This document shows, piece after piece, positions 1 to 8,582 of a DNA stretch of 38,654 nucleotides. The position numbers and the translations under genes were made by a program. The first letter of the stretch is position 1. The number at the start of each line of letters is the position of its first letter. The notes under the pieces are model-generated. The model searched no databases and was not told the origin of the DNA. It saw only the letters and a program-made list of their open reading frames with translations. The DNA comes from Campylobacterales bacterium (lineage in GTDB: Bacteria > Campylobacterota > Campylobacteria > Campylobacterales > Sulfurimonadaceae): the NCBI GenBank assembly GCA_024280035.1, contig JAJRQV010000015.1, positions 1-38,654 of the forward strand, in the 5' to 3' direction.

Positions 1-2
1 AA

Positions 3-3000
3 GAGTATAAGTCTGTACTGTATGGACAAGATAAAAAACTTTCACATTTTGCATTTTTTAGAGCCAATACTGAATATGAGCAGATTTCTAAAACACTCTC
101 TAATGTTTTTATTAACTCTAAGCTTGACTCGGGTTCGATTACAAAATCATTAGTCTCGAGTATTAGCGGTTTTGAAGCTATTGATTTAAATCAGATGCGC
201 CGTAATATTTCAGATTTTAGAGTTCAGTATGATGATATTAGCTCTTTTGAAAAAAATGCTTCTGTTATTAATGAAGTAGTCGAACGTTTAGGTGTATATG
301 AGGAGCAGACACAAGAACTCCATGATATCGCCTCATCCTTAGGTGCAAATACAAAAGATGCTGATAATGAACTGAATCTTTTAAAAGAAAAGACTTTAGC
401 TTTTACAAATGAACTCTCAACCTTAGAAATTAATCATGAAAAAAGAAAACAATTAGAAAGTATACAACATGATAAGGACTTAAAGGAACAAGGTGGCTTA
501 GAACGTGATATTAAAGAGGCTGAGTCAAAACAAAATGAGTATGAAAAGTTAAACATTAAACAGAAGCTAGAACTCTGGGAGAAAAAACCTCTACTTGAAG
601 ATGAACTTCTTGCCCTTGAATCACAACTTTCTAAGCTTTTGGATTCACAAGGTTCTTTAAGTGAACGTTTTGAAAAAATGCGTGAACATGAGTTAAAAAG
701 TTTTCATGATAAAGAGCAAAAACTTCGTTCAGATATTACTACGATTGAGCAAAAGTTTAATCATGCTAATGCTGAGTTTTTACAAGAAAAAGAGCTTCAA
801 ATTAGTACATATAGACACGAAGCAGATCTTCAGATGGAAAAACTATCAGTCTTGGTTTTTAAGGCTAAAGAAGAGAGTCTTTCTGCCTTGTCTGATGAAA
901 AGATTATTCATAATAGAAGTTTTGATAAAGAAAAAATTGAACAGGTTAAGAATGAACACTATAATGCCGTTCGTAGTTTTGAATCAGAACAGGTAAAACT
1001 TCAACTTTTACAGTCTGAGGTACAAAAGGTTGCTGAACAGATTTTTTCAGCAGAACAGTCTAAAAGTTATGCCATACAAAACTTGAGTATTAAACATGAA
1101 CAACAGAGCGAATCGCTAAGGCTTCAGATACACGAGCTTACAAAAAGAAAAAACCTTAATTCGACTTCACTTTTAGGATATATGAAAGAGAATAATTTTG
1201 AAAACAGTGTGCTTCTTTCGGCATTATTAAAAGATGAAGTTCTTTATGCTGAAAATTTAAATCCTTCTTTAAGTCAGGGAGATGGGACATTTTTAGGTTT
1301 AACGCTAGACACGAGTATTTTAGATCTTGATGCTTATGAAGAGAGTGCGCTTTCTCTGTCTTTAAGTGCAAGCCAAGAACGTCTTAAACGAATAAATGCC
1401 GACGCCTTAGTTGAAAAAGAAGAACTCGAAGGTGAGACAAAAAATTCTATTAATGCCTTAAGACGTGAACAAGGACGTATTAATACCTTAATTGATGAAT
1501 CTTTACGTAGACTTCCTACCTTAGAAAAAGAGAGTCTACTCTTAGCTGAGAAACTTCAAAGTCTTCAAAATCTTGCGGCTAAGAAAAAAGATGAAGAATT
1601 AAGTTTAGCAAGAATAACTAAGGATGAAAAAGAGAAGAGATATAAAGAACTTTTAGCCCAAGAACAGAGGCTAAAAACTGATCTTTCCCAAGAGTTGCAA
1701 AACTTACAAAATGATTTAAAGCGTAAACAAGAGTCTTTAATTGAAGATAAGACAGCCTTGGTTAATGCCAAAAATGAAGAACTTCTAAATATTAAAATAT
1801 TGTGTGATAAAAGCTTTGAAAAAATAAAAGAAGAAGAAGACGAGACCTTAGTTAAAGGAGGGGTAGATTCTATACTGCTTAAAAAGTATCAAGATAATAT
1901 AAAAGATAAAGAGAATGAACTTCAAAAAATTAAATCTTTTTCTGAACTGATTAATGAATATAAGATAGATCAAAAACGTATATTTTCTTCAGTAGGTCTA
2001 AAAACAAAAGCTCTTTCGAACTTATCTAAAAAAATACAAACAGAAGAAAAAGCTTTTCAACAGAGTGTAGAAAAGTATGAGTCTGATAAAGAAGAACTCT
2101 CTAAAAATAGAGATTTATTTTTAGGTAAACTTACAAAACTCCAAAAAGATTTGAAAGAGTATTTACACTTTAAAGAGACTCGTCTTTACCTTGAACTGAT
2201 TGAATATATTGAAAATACCCAACGTGAACCAAGCCAAGAGAGTCTATCAGAGATGATAAATAGACTAAGAGATCTTGGTTTTGAACATGCCAGTTCTAAA
2301 GATAAATTGCGTAAAAAACTAAACCGTGCCTTTTCTTCTTTAAGTTTACATAATATTTTTAATCTTTATGCTCCAGCCTCAGACTCAGATAAGGCAATTT
2401 TAGCTTCAGCGCATGGGCTTAAAACCTTTGTTCTCGAAGATAAAATACAGACCTATAAAGAGCAGGTGGCTAAAGAGTTTACGATGACACTGCGGCATCT
2501 TAGCTCAGAAGTAGGTGAACTTTTAAAAGCTGAGGGTGATATCTCTAAAACTGTTTCACGTATTAATAAGACCCTACAAGACCTTCAAGGTATTAAGGTG
2601 ATACGTGGGATAGAACTTCGTTATAAAGAGTCTGATAACCTTTTATTGAATGTTCTTAAAGCTATAGGTGTTCTTGTTGAAGAGAATCCTTATGGAAACG
2701 AGATAAATCTTTTCTCAGCAGAAACAAATGAACATTTTAATAAAAAAGCACTTAAGCACTTAGAAGAGTTAAGTCTGCATCTAAATGAAGAAAAGTCAGA
2801 TACTTTAAGTTTAGATGAGAGTTTTGTACTTGAGTTTAGAGCTATTGAAAATGGAAATGATACGGGTTTTGTGGCTTCGCTTGATGGTATTGGTTCAAAT
2901 GGTACAGATGTTATGGTTAAGGCAATGGTTAATATTGCTATGCTCTCTTTAGCCAGAAAACAGTCATCTAAACAAGATGCTTCTGTCTATTTTCACTGTA

Positions 3001-3191
3001 TCTTAGATGAGGTTGGCATCCTCTCACCCGCGTATTTAAAAGAGTTAATTGCTTATGCTAATAATAAAAAAATACGTTTTGTAAATGGTGCTCCTGACGA
3101 AAAACTTGTTTCTACGTATAAACGCTTATATATGCTCTCAACCAATACTAAACATCAAACTATAGTTAGAAAACTGGTCTCTCAATCATGA
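3..3191 (+). CDS. SMC/Rad50-like coiled-coil ATPase (JetC/MksF-like), N-terminus outside window
   Basis: The reading frame is open from the first complete codon at position 3, so the gene begins left of the window; an ATG at 195 is only an internal methionine. About 1060 residues are visible. Most are Glu/Lys/Leu-rich heptads typical of SMC arms, with a likely hinge or break near the middle. The last ~150 residues form the C-terminal half of an ABC ATPase head: a Gly/Ser/Asn-rich signature-like stretch (GSNGTD followed by a hydrophobic helix), then a Walker B-like FHCILDE about 60 residues from the end, followed by a short strand and an Ala-Pro-Asp turn. The Walker A end is not visible. It overlaps the downstream Toprim gene by four bases (ATGA), implying coupled translation. 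A DUF3584-type family is my best guess. A Wadjet or MksBEFG SMC subunit acting on plasmid DNA is an inference from the neighbour; a Rad50/SbcC-like repair role is the alternative. Confidence 0.75.
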   Translation, partial: EYKSVLYGQDKKLSHFAFFRANTEYEQISKTLSNVFINSKLDSGSITKSLVSSISGFEAIDLNQMRRNISDFRVQYDDISSFEKNASVINEVVERLGVYEEQTQELHDIASSLGANTKDADNELNLLKEKTLAFTNELSTLEINHEKRKQLESIQHDKDLKEQGGLERDIKEAESKQNEYEKLNIKQKLELWEKKPLLEDELLALESQLSKLLDSQGSLSERFEKMREHELKSFHDKEQKLRSDITTIEQKFNHANAEFLQEKELQISTYRHEADLQMEKLSVLVFKAKEESLSALSDEKIIHNRSFDKEKIEQVKNEHYNAVRSFESEQVKLQLLQSEVQKVAEQIFSAEQSKSYAIQNLSIKHEQQSESLRLQIHELTKRKNLNSTSLLGYMKENNFENSVLLSALLKDEVLYAENLNPSLSQGDGTFLGLTLDTSILDLDAYEESALSLSLSASQERLKRINADALVEKEELEGETKNSINALRREQGRINTLIDESLRRLPTLEKESLLLAEKLQSLQNLAAKKKDEELSLARITKDEKEKRYKELLAQEQRLKTDLSQELQNLQNDLKRKQESLIEDKTALVNAKNEELLNIKILCDKSFEKIKEEEDETLVKGGVDSILLKKYQDNIKDKENELQKIKSFSELINEYKIDQKRIFSSVGLKTKALSNLSKKIQTEEKAFQQSVEKYESDKEELSKNRDLFLGKLTKLQKDLKEYLHFKETRLYLELIEYIENTQREPSQESLSEMINRLRDLGFEHASSKDKLRKKLNRAFSSLSLHNIFNLYAPASDSDKAILASAHGLKTFVLEDKIQTYKEQVAKEFTMTLRHLSSEVGELLKAEGDISKTVSRINKTLQDLQGIKVIRGIELRYKESDNLLLNVLKAIGVLVEENPYGNEINLFSAETNEHFNKKALKHLEELSLHLNEEKSDTLSLDESFVLEFRAIENGNDTGFVASLDGIGSNGTDVMVKAMVNIAMLSLARKQSSKQDASVYFHCILDEVGILSPAYLKELIAYANNKKIRFVNGAPDEKLVSTYKRLYMLSTNTKHQTIVRKLVSQS

Positions 3192-4045
3192 AACTTACTC
3201 TTTCATTAGCCAAAAAGATATCCAAACTAGTGGAAGAAAAGAGTCTTAATAATAGTGAATTTAAAAATACTAAGGTCTTAAAAGAGCTTATAGATTATGG
3301 CATTATTCATTTACAAGTTAAGGGGCAAAAAACTAAAATATTACTTCTGTCTCTTTCTAAGCTTGAACTTTATCTATATCAGGTATATGGCATTGAAAGT
3401 TTAGACAATTTCATAAATGAAGCGCTTAATCCACTTAAATCACGAGCCGGTATATCTCAGGTGAGTTCAGATACAAAAAACTTCCATACAGAGGTTCAAG
3501 CAGGAATGTATTTGGCCTCATATGAAGCCATAAATATTGATATCAATGGGACAAATTATCTTTTAAATACGCCTTATATGAGTACATTTTTTCTTCATAA
3601 AAATGCAAAACTGAAACTGCATAAAGATATTTTAGTAGTAGGCGTAGAGAATTTTGAAAACCTTAGTTCAATTTCTAAGCAGGCTTATCTTTTTAAGGAT
3701 TCAAGAAAAAAGGTTTTTATCTATAGAAATAAATATTTACGAGAGTTTCTTTCAAGTTGTTTTAATGATTATCTTCATTTTGGAGACTTTGACTTAGCGG
3801 GGGTAAATATTTATTTGAATGAGATTGTTCCAAGACTGCCGCATGAAAGGCATAACTTTTTTCTTCCTAATAATATTTCTGAGCTTTTAGACAAAGCTAA
3901 TGCTCAAGACTACTTTTTACATTTAAAAAGGTTTCCAAACTTAAAGGCAAAAGCACCTTATTTAAAGGACTTTATTGCACTTTTACATCAAAAAAAACGT
4001 TCTTTACATCAAGAGTTTTTAATTAATAAGAGCTTTAATCTTTAA
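3188..4045 (+). CDS. Toprim-domain protein resembling Wadjet nuclease JetD / MksG
   Basis: This is a 285-aa protein. Its N-terminal third is helical and could be a winged-helix DNA-binding region. The C-terminal half carries a Toprim-like metal site: a hydrophobic strand ending in VGVEN (E154), then HFGDFDLAG (D200 and D202) about 45 residues later. This E...DxD layout, with an N after the E and an aliphatic-Gly after the DxD, is that of JetD and of topoisomerase VI A/Spo11 Toprim folds. In Wadjet the Toprim subunit cleaves circular DNA that the SMC motor has extruded. The ATGA overlap with the upstream SMC-like gene supports a two-protein complex. It ends by overlapping the convergent PAS gene by 11 bp. 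The family assignment is from motif and context only; an OLD-type or unrelated Toprim nuclease remains possible. Confidence 0.62.
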   Translation: MKLTLSLAKKISKLVEEKSLNNSEFKNTKVLKELIDYGIIHLQVKGQKTKILLLSLSKLELYLYQVYGIESLDNFINEALNPLKSRAGISQVSSDTKNFHTEVQAGMYLASYEAINIDINGTNYLLNTPYMSTFFLHKNAKLKLHKDILVVGVENFENLSSISKQAYLFKDSRKKVFIYRNKYLREFLSSCFNDYLHFGDFDLAGVNIYLNEIVPRLPHERHNFFLPNNISELLDKANAQDYFLHLKRFPNLKAKAPYLKDFIALLHQKKRSLHQEFLINKSFNL

Positions 4046-5070
4046 GCTGTTGAACAACAATAATATAAAGTTTTGAGCTGTTCTTTTTACCACTTAAGAG
4101 ACGAACATCTATCTTAATGGTAAAACTTTTATATTTGGTTTTATGCTTCACTTTATAGGTCATCTCTTTGATAATTTTAATGTACTCTTGTATACTTTTA
4201 AAACCAATGTTTTTTTGAAAAAGTTTAATGTCATCAAAATAAAGATTTTCATCTTCTTTAAGTTTAAACATCTTCATAAAGCGTGGGTTCATAGTGGTAA
4301 ACTTACCCTTAGCATTCATATATGCAATACCAAAAGGGAAATAATCAAAACCTACTTGAATACTATTTAGCCTCTTTTTGAGATGCGTATTCTCTTCAGT
4401 GAATTTACTAATATCACTTCCTACTGCAATCACATAGGTCTCTTCGTGCCAATGAACCTTTGTGACATTCCAGTTGATTCTATGTGTAATTTTATCTGTT
4501 CCTTTTAAGGAGGTAATAAAATGTTCTTGATGGTTTTCATGGGTATAAACATGTTTAAGATAGTGTTTCAGAGTCTCTCTATTTCCAGGAATGAAATTTT
4601 CAAAAAAAGTCTTTGCCTTCAATTTTTGACTTTTGCATGCCTACTAAATTACTAAAACACGCATTCGTCTCTACTATTTCACCCTTAGGATTAAGGACAA
4701 CAATAAGACTATCATAGATACCGTGTAAGTTATGAAAAGGAAGGCAGTCAAAAAGGTTAGGCAGAGGAACTTCTATAAAAATTATAAAAATATTTTTTTC
4801 TGTCTCTTCAAAATTTATAGTATATAAGTTATCAAAAATCTCATAATGGTAAAGGGTATAGGTTGTTTTTCCTGAGGCATGAGATTGATACTGTGTAATA
4901 AGTTTTTTTATAGATGCAGAAAATTCTTCTTCATGAGATTCTTGTGCAAGGAGCTCTTGCATGGTCGTATTATTATACTGAATAGACCAGCTTACTCCCT
5001 CTTTTTTTAAAAGAAGCATAGGATCACTTGATGTTGTGATAAAGGTGGATAAATGTTCAGAATTTTGCAT
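4035..5070 (-). pseudogene. PAS-domain protein, frameshifted in a homopolymer
   Basis: Two overlapping reading frames, 4600-5070 and 4035-4622, join into one 344-aa protein if one base is removed from the A7 run at 4602-4608 (T7 on the coding strand). The restored sequence reads continuously across the join as EGKDFFENFIP, a normal PAS-fold segment after a G(M/Y)xxxxIxGK-like motif. There seem to be at least two PAS modules (about residues 120-220 and 225-340) separated by a short coiled-coil. No kinase, GGDEF or methyl-accepting domain follows, so it is a stand-alone sensor or adaptor of unknown ligand. No clear Shine-Dalgarno precedes the ATG at 5070. The shift may be a sequencing error, a real mutation or a slippage-prone on/off tract. 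Confidence 0.72.
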
Positions 5071-5097
5071 ATAATAATTCTTATTTAAAGTTAAATA

Positions 5098-5808
5098 TTA
5101 CTGTATATTCGTGTACACCGCTTGAACATCATCATCTTCATCCAGTTTATCTAAGATGATACGAACATCTTCCATCTGTTCATCACTTAAAGAAATCGGT
5201 GTGTTGGGCATGTACTCTAAGGTAGCCTTTGTCATCTCTACCTTAAGTTCTTCAAGTTTGCTGTTCATATTTCCAAAATCAGCATAATCGGTATGCACGA
5301 TACACTCTGCATCTTCTTCTTCTAACTCTTCAAGACCCGCATCAATAAGTTCCATCTCTAGCTCTTCAACATCTCCACCTTCAGGTAGTTTAAATTCAAA
5401 GATAGCCTTTCGTGTAAACATAAAGTCAAGCGCACCTTTATTTAACATCTCACCTGAATTTTTATTAACAGGATTTTTAACATTAGCAACAGTACGGGTA
5501 TTGTTATCCGTAAGACATTCAATTATGAACATAGAACCATGAGGACCCTTACCTTCAAAGATAACATCCATCATATCTTTGGCATCTTTACCTGTGGCAC
5601 GTTTAATTGCCGCAGTAATATTGTCTTTTGGCATATTTTCCGCTTTAGCATTTAAAATTGCTGTACGAAGTTTTGGATTCATCTCAGGTTCGCTACCTCC
5701 TTCTTTTGCTGCTTTTTCAATAGCTTTTGCCAGTTTTGGAAATACTCTTGACATATTCCCCCAGCGTTTTTCTTTGGCTGCTTTTCTATATTCGAAGGCT
5801 CTACCCAT
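5098..5808 (-). CDS. yebC: YebC/PmpR family protein
   Basis: This 236-aa protein matches the YebC/TACO1 family across its length. It has the invariant [16 protein letters not shown]-type start, a [13 protein letters not shown] helix, [16 protein letters not shown], and an acidic C-terminal domain. Family members were described as DNA-binding regulators, and more recently as factors that help ribosomes through proline-rich or difficult sequences. The start at 5808 is chosen over an in-frame ATG at 5823 because the family begins at MGRAF and a GAGG ribosome-binding site lies about 9 bases upstream, inside the longer alternative. It is probably transcribed from its own promoter at 5860-5865. Confidence 0.95.
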   Translation of the reverse strand: MGRAFEYRKAAKEKRWGNMSRVFPKLAKAIEKAAKEGGSEPEMNPKLRTAILNAKAENMPKDNITAAIKRATGKDAKDMMDVIFEGKGPHGSMFIIECLTDNNTRTVANVKNPVNKNSGEMLNKGALDFMFTRKAIFEFKLPEGGDVEELEMELIDAGLEELEEEDAECIVHTDYADFGNMNSKLEELKVEMTKATLEYMPNTPISLSDEQMEDVRIILDKLDEDDDVQAVYTNIQ

Positions 5809-5859
5809 AAAATGTATCCTCAATTTAATTTATTACCTAATCTGGTAATGATTGAGGGT

Positions 5860-5865
5860 ATTATA
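5860..5865 (-). promoter_or_regulatory. -10 box for yebC, with a leader dyad at 5832-5849
   Basis: The minus strand reads TATAAT about 50 bases upstream of the yebC ATG. The leader between them holds a 6-bp inverted repeat, ATTACC and GGTAAT, separated by 6 bases (5832-5849). The dyad could be a small hairpin or a protein site. No -35 match is evident, which is usual for the main sigma factor in Campylobacterota. Confidence 0.45.
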
Positions 5866-5952
5866 GCTATTGTAAAATATTAAGAAAATAAATTTAATCA
5901 ATATATGGGATATATTTGATAAAATTGCGTATATTAATGACATAGGTAAAAA

Positions 5953-6900
5953 ATGAGCACACTTTCTTTTGATGAAACACTGTATGTTCTTGCGCCATTA
6001 GCAGGATACACAGACCTTCCTTTTCGCAGCGTTGTAAAAAAATTCGGAGCTGATTTAACAGTTTCGGAGATGATTAGTTCAAATGCCTTAGTGCATAAAT
6101 CAGAAAAAACATTTAAAATGCTTGAAAAAAATCCTATTGAGAATCCTTATTCTGTTCAGATTGCTGGTTCAGACATAAACATAATTAAAGATGCTGTTGA
6201 GTTTTTAAATACACAAGAAGGTATTGATGTAATTGACTTAAACTGTGGTTGCCCTGTTCCTAAAGTGGTGGGTGGAGGTTCGGGCTCATCCCTACTTAAA
6301 GACTTAGATTTAATGGGACGTCTAATTGAAACCATTAAAAAAACCTCTAACAAGGAGTACACCTCTGTAAAAATTCGTTTAGGTTTTTCAGAAAACAATC
6401 ATGTTGAAATTGCAAAAATTGTTCAAGATGCTGGAGCAGACTTTATTGCGGTACATGGGCGTACACGAGCAGGGCGCTTTAAGTCTGAAGTAGATTATGA
6501 TGCTATAGCTGAAGTCAAACAGTCTCTTAAAATCCCTGTAATTGCTAATGGTGACATTACAACGTATGAAAAAGCACAATGGGTGAAAGAACATACTCAA
6601 GCTGATGGGATTATGATTGGTCGTGGCGCAATTGGTCAGCCTTGGATTTTTCACCAACTAAAGACAGGGGAACAAAATGTTTCTCTTGAACTTAAAAAAG
6701 AGATTGTTCTTGAACATTATGACAAAATGGTTGAATTTTATGGGGCACATGGTGTTCCTATGTTTAGAAAACATATTCATACCTACTGTAAAGGTTTAAA
6801 AGGTGCTTCAGCCCTTAGAAATGGTGTTAATAGTATTTCTGATATTGTAGAGTTTAGAAAGGTATTAGAAGACTTTTATAATACTACAAGTGAGGCTTAA
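5953..6900 (+). CDS. dusB: tRNA-dihydrouridine synthase
   Basis: This 315-aa FMN-dependent TIM-barrel enzyme reduces specific uridines in tRNA. Visible hallmarks are LAPLAGYTDLPFR at the N-terminus, the catalytic-cysteine segment DLNCGCPVPKVV followed by GGGSGSSLL, the phosphate-binding VHGRTRAGRF, IANGDI, and GIMIGRGAIGQPW. Length and motifs fit the bacterial DusB group, the usual Dus of Campylobacterota. Its stop overlaps the convergent gene at 6897 by four bases, within a perfect palindrome. Confidence 0.93.
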   Translation: MSTLSFDETLYVLAPLAGYTDLPFRSVVKKFGADLTVSEMISSNALVHKSEKTFKMLEKNPIENPYSVQIAGSDINIIKDAVEFLNTQEGIDVIDLNCGCPVPKVVGGGSGSSLLKDLDLMGRLIETIKKTSNKEYTSVKIRLGFSENNHVEIAKIVQDAGADFIAVHGRTRAGRFKSEVDYDAIAEVKQSLKIPVIANGDITTYEKAQWVKEHTQADGIMIGRGAIGQPWIFHQLKTGEQNVSLELKKEIVLEHYDKMVEFYGAHGVPMFRKHIHTYCKGLKGASALRNGVNSISDIVEFRKVLEDFYNTTSEA

Positions 6901-6905
6901 GCCTC
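6892..6905. repeat. 14-bp perfect palindrome at convergent stop codons
   Basis: GAGGCTTAAGCCTC is its own reverse complement and contains both stop codons of the converging genes (TAA at 6898-6900 on plus, 6897-6899 on minus). In RNA it could fold as a 5-bp stem with a TTAA loop. There is no long U-tract, so it would be at most a weak bidirectional terminator. Confidence 0.5.
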
Positions 6906-7946
6906 TTCTTCTAGAAACCTTTTTAACATACTGAGGGCACCTTTAGATTTATTCTCATACCAATCTTTAGCAGAAATTCCTCCTGCGGCTTGATAATGGT
7001 ACATGGCATGGTCTCTTTGCCCTTCTAAAATAGTCTGCATAATAGCCGTAAGATGTTCTTTACCCTCAATTTTTCCCATATGGGTATTAAAAATACGTCT
7101 TTGTTCAATCTCTGTAAACTCTTCTAGCTGAGAAAAAAAGTCAATAACACCGGCTAGAAACATATAATAAACCTGCATTTTTTTCTTATTGTCTTTATAA
7201 GGTGTGATGTCAATTTGTTTAAGTACAGCCTTATGGTATTCAGAAATATGGGCATAAGTGATATCATACATCTGAGACTTATATTTCACGCTTTCTTGAG
7301 GTGCTTTTTGGTCTTTTACTTTTTTAGAATCGGTGCTTTTTCGTAAAAAAACAAAGGCAAGACCAATAATTAAGAGGATAAAAGCGATAAGCATATAGAT
7401 TAAAGAAGAAGATTCTTTTTCTTCTTTAATGGGTGCTTTTTTAACAATTGGTATGCTAAGAACAACAGGTTCAGGAACACTCACTTGCTCGACTACAATG
7501 GGTTCAGGAATGACAGGTTCTGGTTCAGGTTTAGGGGCTTCTTCTTTAACTTTAACCTTAGGACGTGGTTTTTTAACCGGTTTTTTATCATACCTTTGAT
7601 TCATCTCTTTAAAATATAATGTTGCCTCTTTATTTCCATGTTTAGACGCACGACGAAGCCATTTATAGGCATTCATCTTTTTACGCTCAACCCCAAGCCC
7701 CTTCATGTACATCATTCCAATATTGTATTCAGCTCTTGCATCACCTTTATTAGCGATTTTTTGGTAAATACGAAAAGCCTCATCATAATGTTTTTTTATG
7801 GCTGCTTCATAAGCAAGGGAGTGGTACTCATAATTCATAAATGAGGTAGTGTCGTCTGCTTTAAGTAAAAACGAGTTAGCCTTGTCTGCGTTAAGAGGAG
7901 AGAGGCTTAATAAGAGAATGAAAAGAGATAAAATTATTTTGTTCAT
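6897..7946 (-). CDS. Sel1-repeat protein with one membrane segment and an unknown cytoplasmic domain
   Basis: This 349-aa protein has an N-terminal signal peptide (residues 1-20, ending near LNA). It continues with one or two Sel1/TPR-type repeats (about residues 40-120, including AEYNIGMMYMKGLGV and YKWLRRASKHGNKEA), a Lys/Pro/Glu-rich linker and a strong transmembrane helix near residues 182-200. After a basic stop-transfer stretch, the last ~140 residues form a helical domain I do not recognise. The Sel1 part should face the periplasm and the unknown domain the cytoplasm. Sel1 proteins usually serve as scaffolds; a signalling or envelope role here is a guess. An AAAGAAG site precedes the ATG. 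Confidence 0.75.
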   Translation of the reverse strand: MNKIILSLFILLLSLSPLNADKANSFLLKADDTTSFMNYEYHSLAYEAAIKKHYDEAFRIYQKIANKGDARAEYNIGMMYMKGLGVERKKMNAYKWLRRASKHGNKEATLYFKEMNQRYDKKPVKKPRPKVKVKEEAPKPEPEPVIPEPIVVEQVSVPEPVVLSIPIVKKAPIKEEKESSSLIYMLIAFILLIIGLAFVFLRKSTDSKKVKDQKAPQESVKYKSQMYDITYAHISEYHKAVLKQIDITPYKDNKKKMQVYYMFLAGVIDFFSQLEEFTEIEQRRIFNTHMGKIEGKEHLTAIMQTILEGQRDHAMYHYQAAGGISAKDWYENKSKGALSMLKRFLEEEA

Positions 7947-7997
7947 AAAACTTCTTTAAAATATATTGTTTTTTATTATACACAATTTTGTGTGTGA

Positions 7998-8528
7998 TTA
8001 CAATTTTTGTAAATTTGGGGGAACAAAATGATCTTTTTCATAATTATCAAACTTGTTTTGTTTGTGCATTTTGAGTGCAAAATCACGAACCCCCGAACGC
8101 TCTTTTTGAAACTCCATTAAAGGTACACCCATACCGCATGATGTCTCTACGGCATAAATATTAAATTTAAAAATTTGTCGAATACCATTCATGTCGGCAC
8201 TAAAGTGTTGGCTAATTTTTTCAAAATTTTTACTCGCTTTAGAAACAACTTCACCCTTACAAAAACAGCGTAAAATTTTAGGTGCTTTTTCAAAGGCATT
8301 AAAAAGTAGTGTTATCTGCCCATCTTCGTTAATATCTCTGGCAGTACGGTTTCCACTACCTAAATAATCAATCATATATAAAGTACTTTTATCTTTTACA
8401 TAAATGGATTCATAACCCCGTGGCGAGAGGTTTACCTCATGATGTGAACATGAAGCGATGTAAAAGAGTTTTTGTTCTTGAATGAAGCTTATGTCGGCTT
8501 TATTAAGACTTTTATATTGTTTTCCCAC
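7998..8528 (-). CDS. pyridoxamine 5'-phosphate oxidase-like flavin-binding protein
   Basis: This 176-aa protein has the split-barrel fold signature of PNPOx-like proteins: an N-terminal FYIASCSHHEVNLSPRG segment, then YLGSGNRTARDINEDGQITLLF, which corresponds to the FMN-contacting GNRT(A/I) region of the family. The C-terminal part (VETSCGMGVPLMEF) is found in a subgroup often annotated as general stress or flavin-nucleotide-binding proteins rather than true PdxH. The substrate is unknown. The start is a GTG with GAGG eight bases upstream. Confidence 0.82.
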   Translation of the reverse strand: MGKQYKSLNKADISFIQEQKLFYIASCSHHEVNLSPRGYESIYVKDKSTLYMIDYLGSGNRTARDINEDGQITLLFNAFEKAPKILRCFCKGEVVSKASKNFEKISQHFSADMNGIRQIFKFNIYAVETSCGMGVPLMEFQKERSGVRDFALKMHKQNKFDNYEKDHFVPPNLQKL

Positions 8529-8548
8529 TTTTAAATCCTCTGGTCTGA

Positions 8549-8554
8549 TATAAT
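8549..8554 (+). promoter_or_regulatory. -10 box for the symporter gene
   Basis: TATAAT lies 28 bases before the ATG at 8583, placing the transcript start near 8561, followed by an AGGA ribosome-binding site. It lies in the short divergent region shared with the PNPOx-like gene. Confidence 0.45.
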
Positions 8555-8582
8555 ATCTGTAAATTATACACTAGGAATGTAA

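Noticed and set aside
195-197. ATG as start of the SMC-like gene
   Set aside because: The frame stays open and coding-like to the window edge, so this is an internal methionine.
4143-4370. Open frame opposite the PAS gene
   Set aside because: It is antisense to a recognisable PAS coding region and shows no family features or ribosome-binding site.
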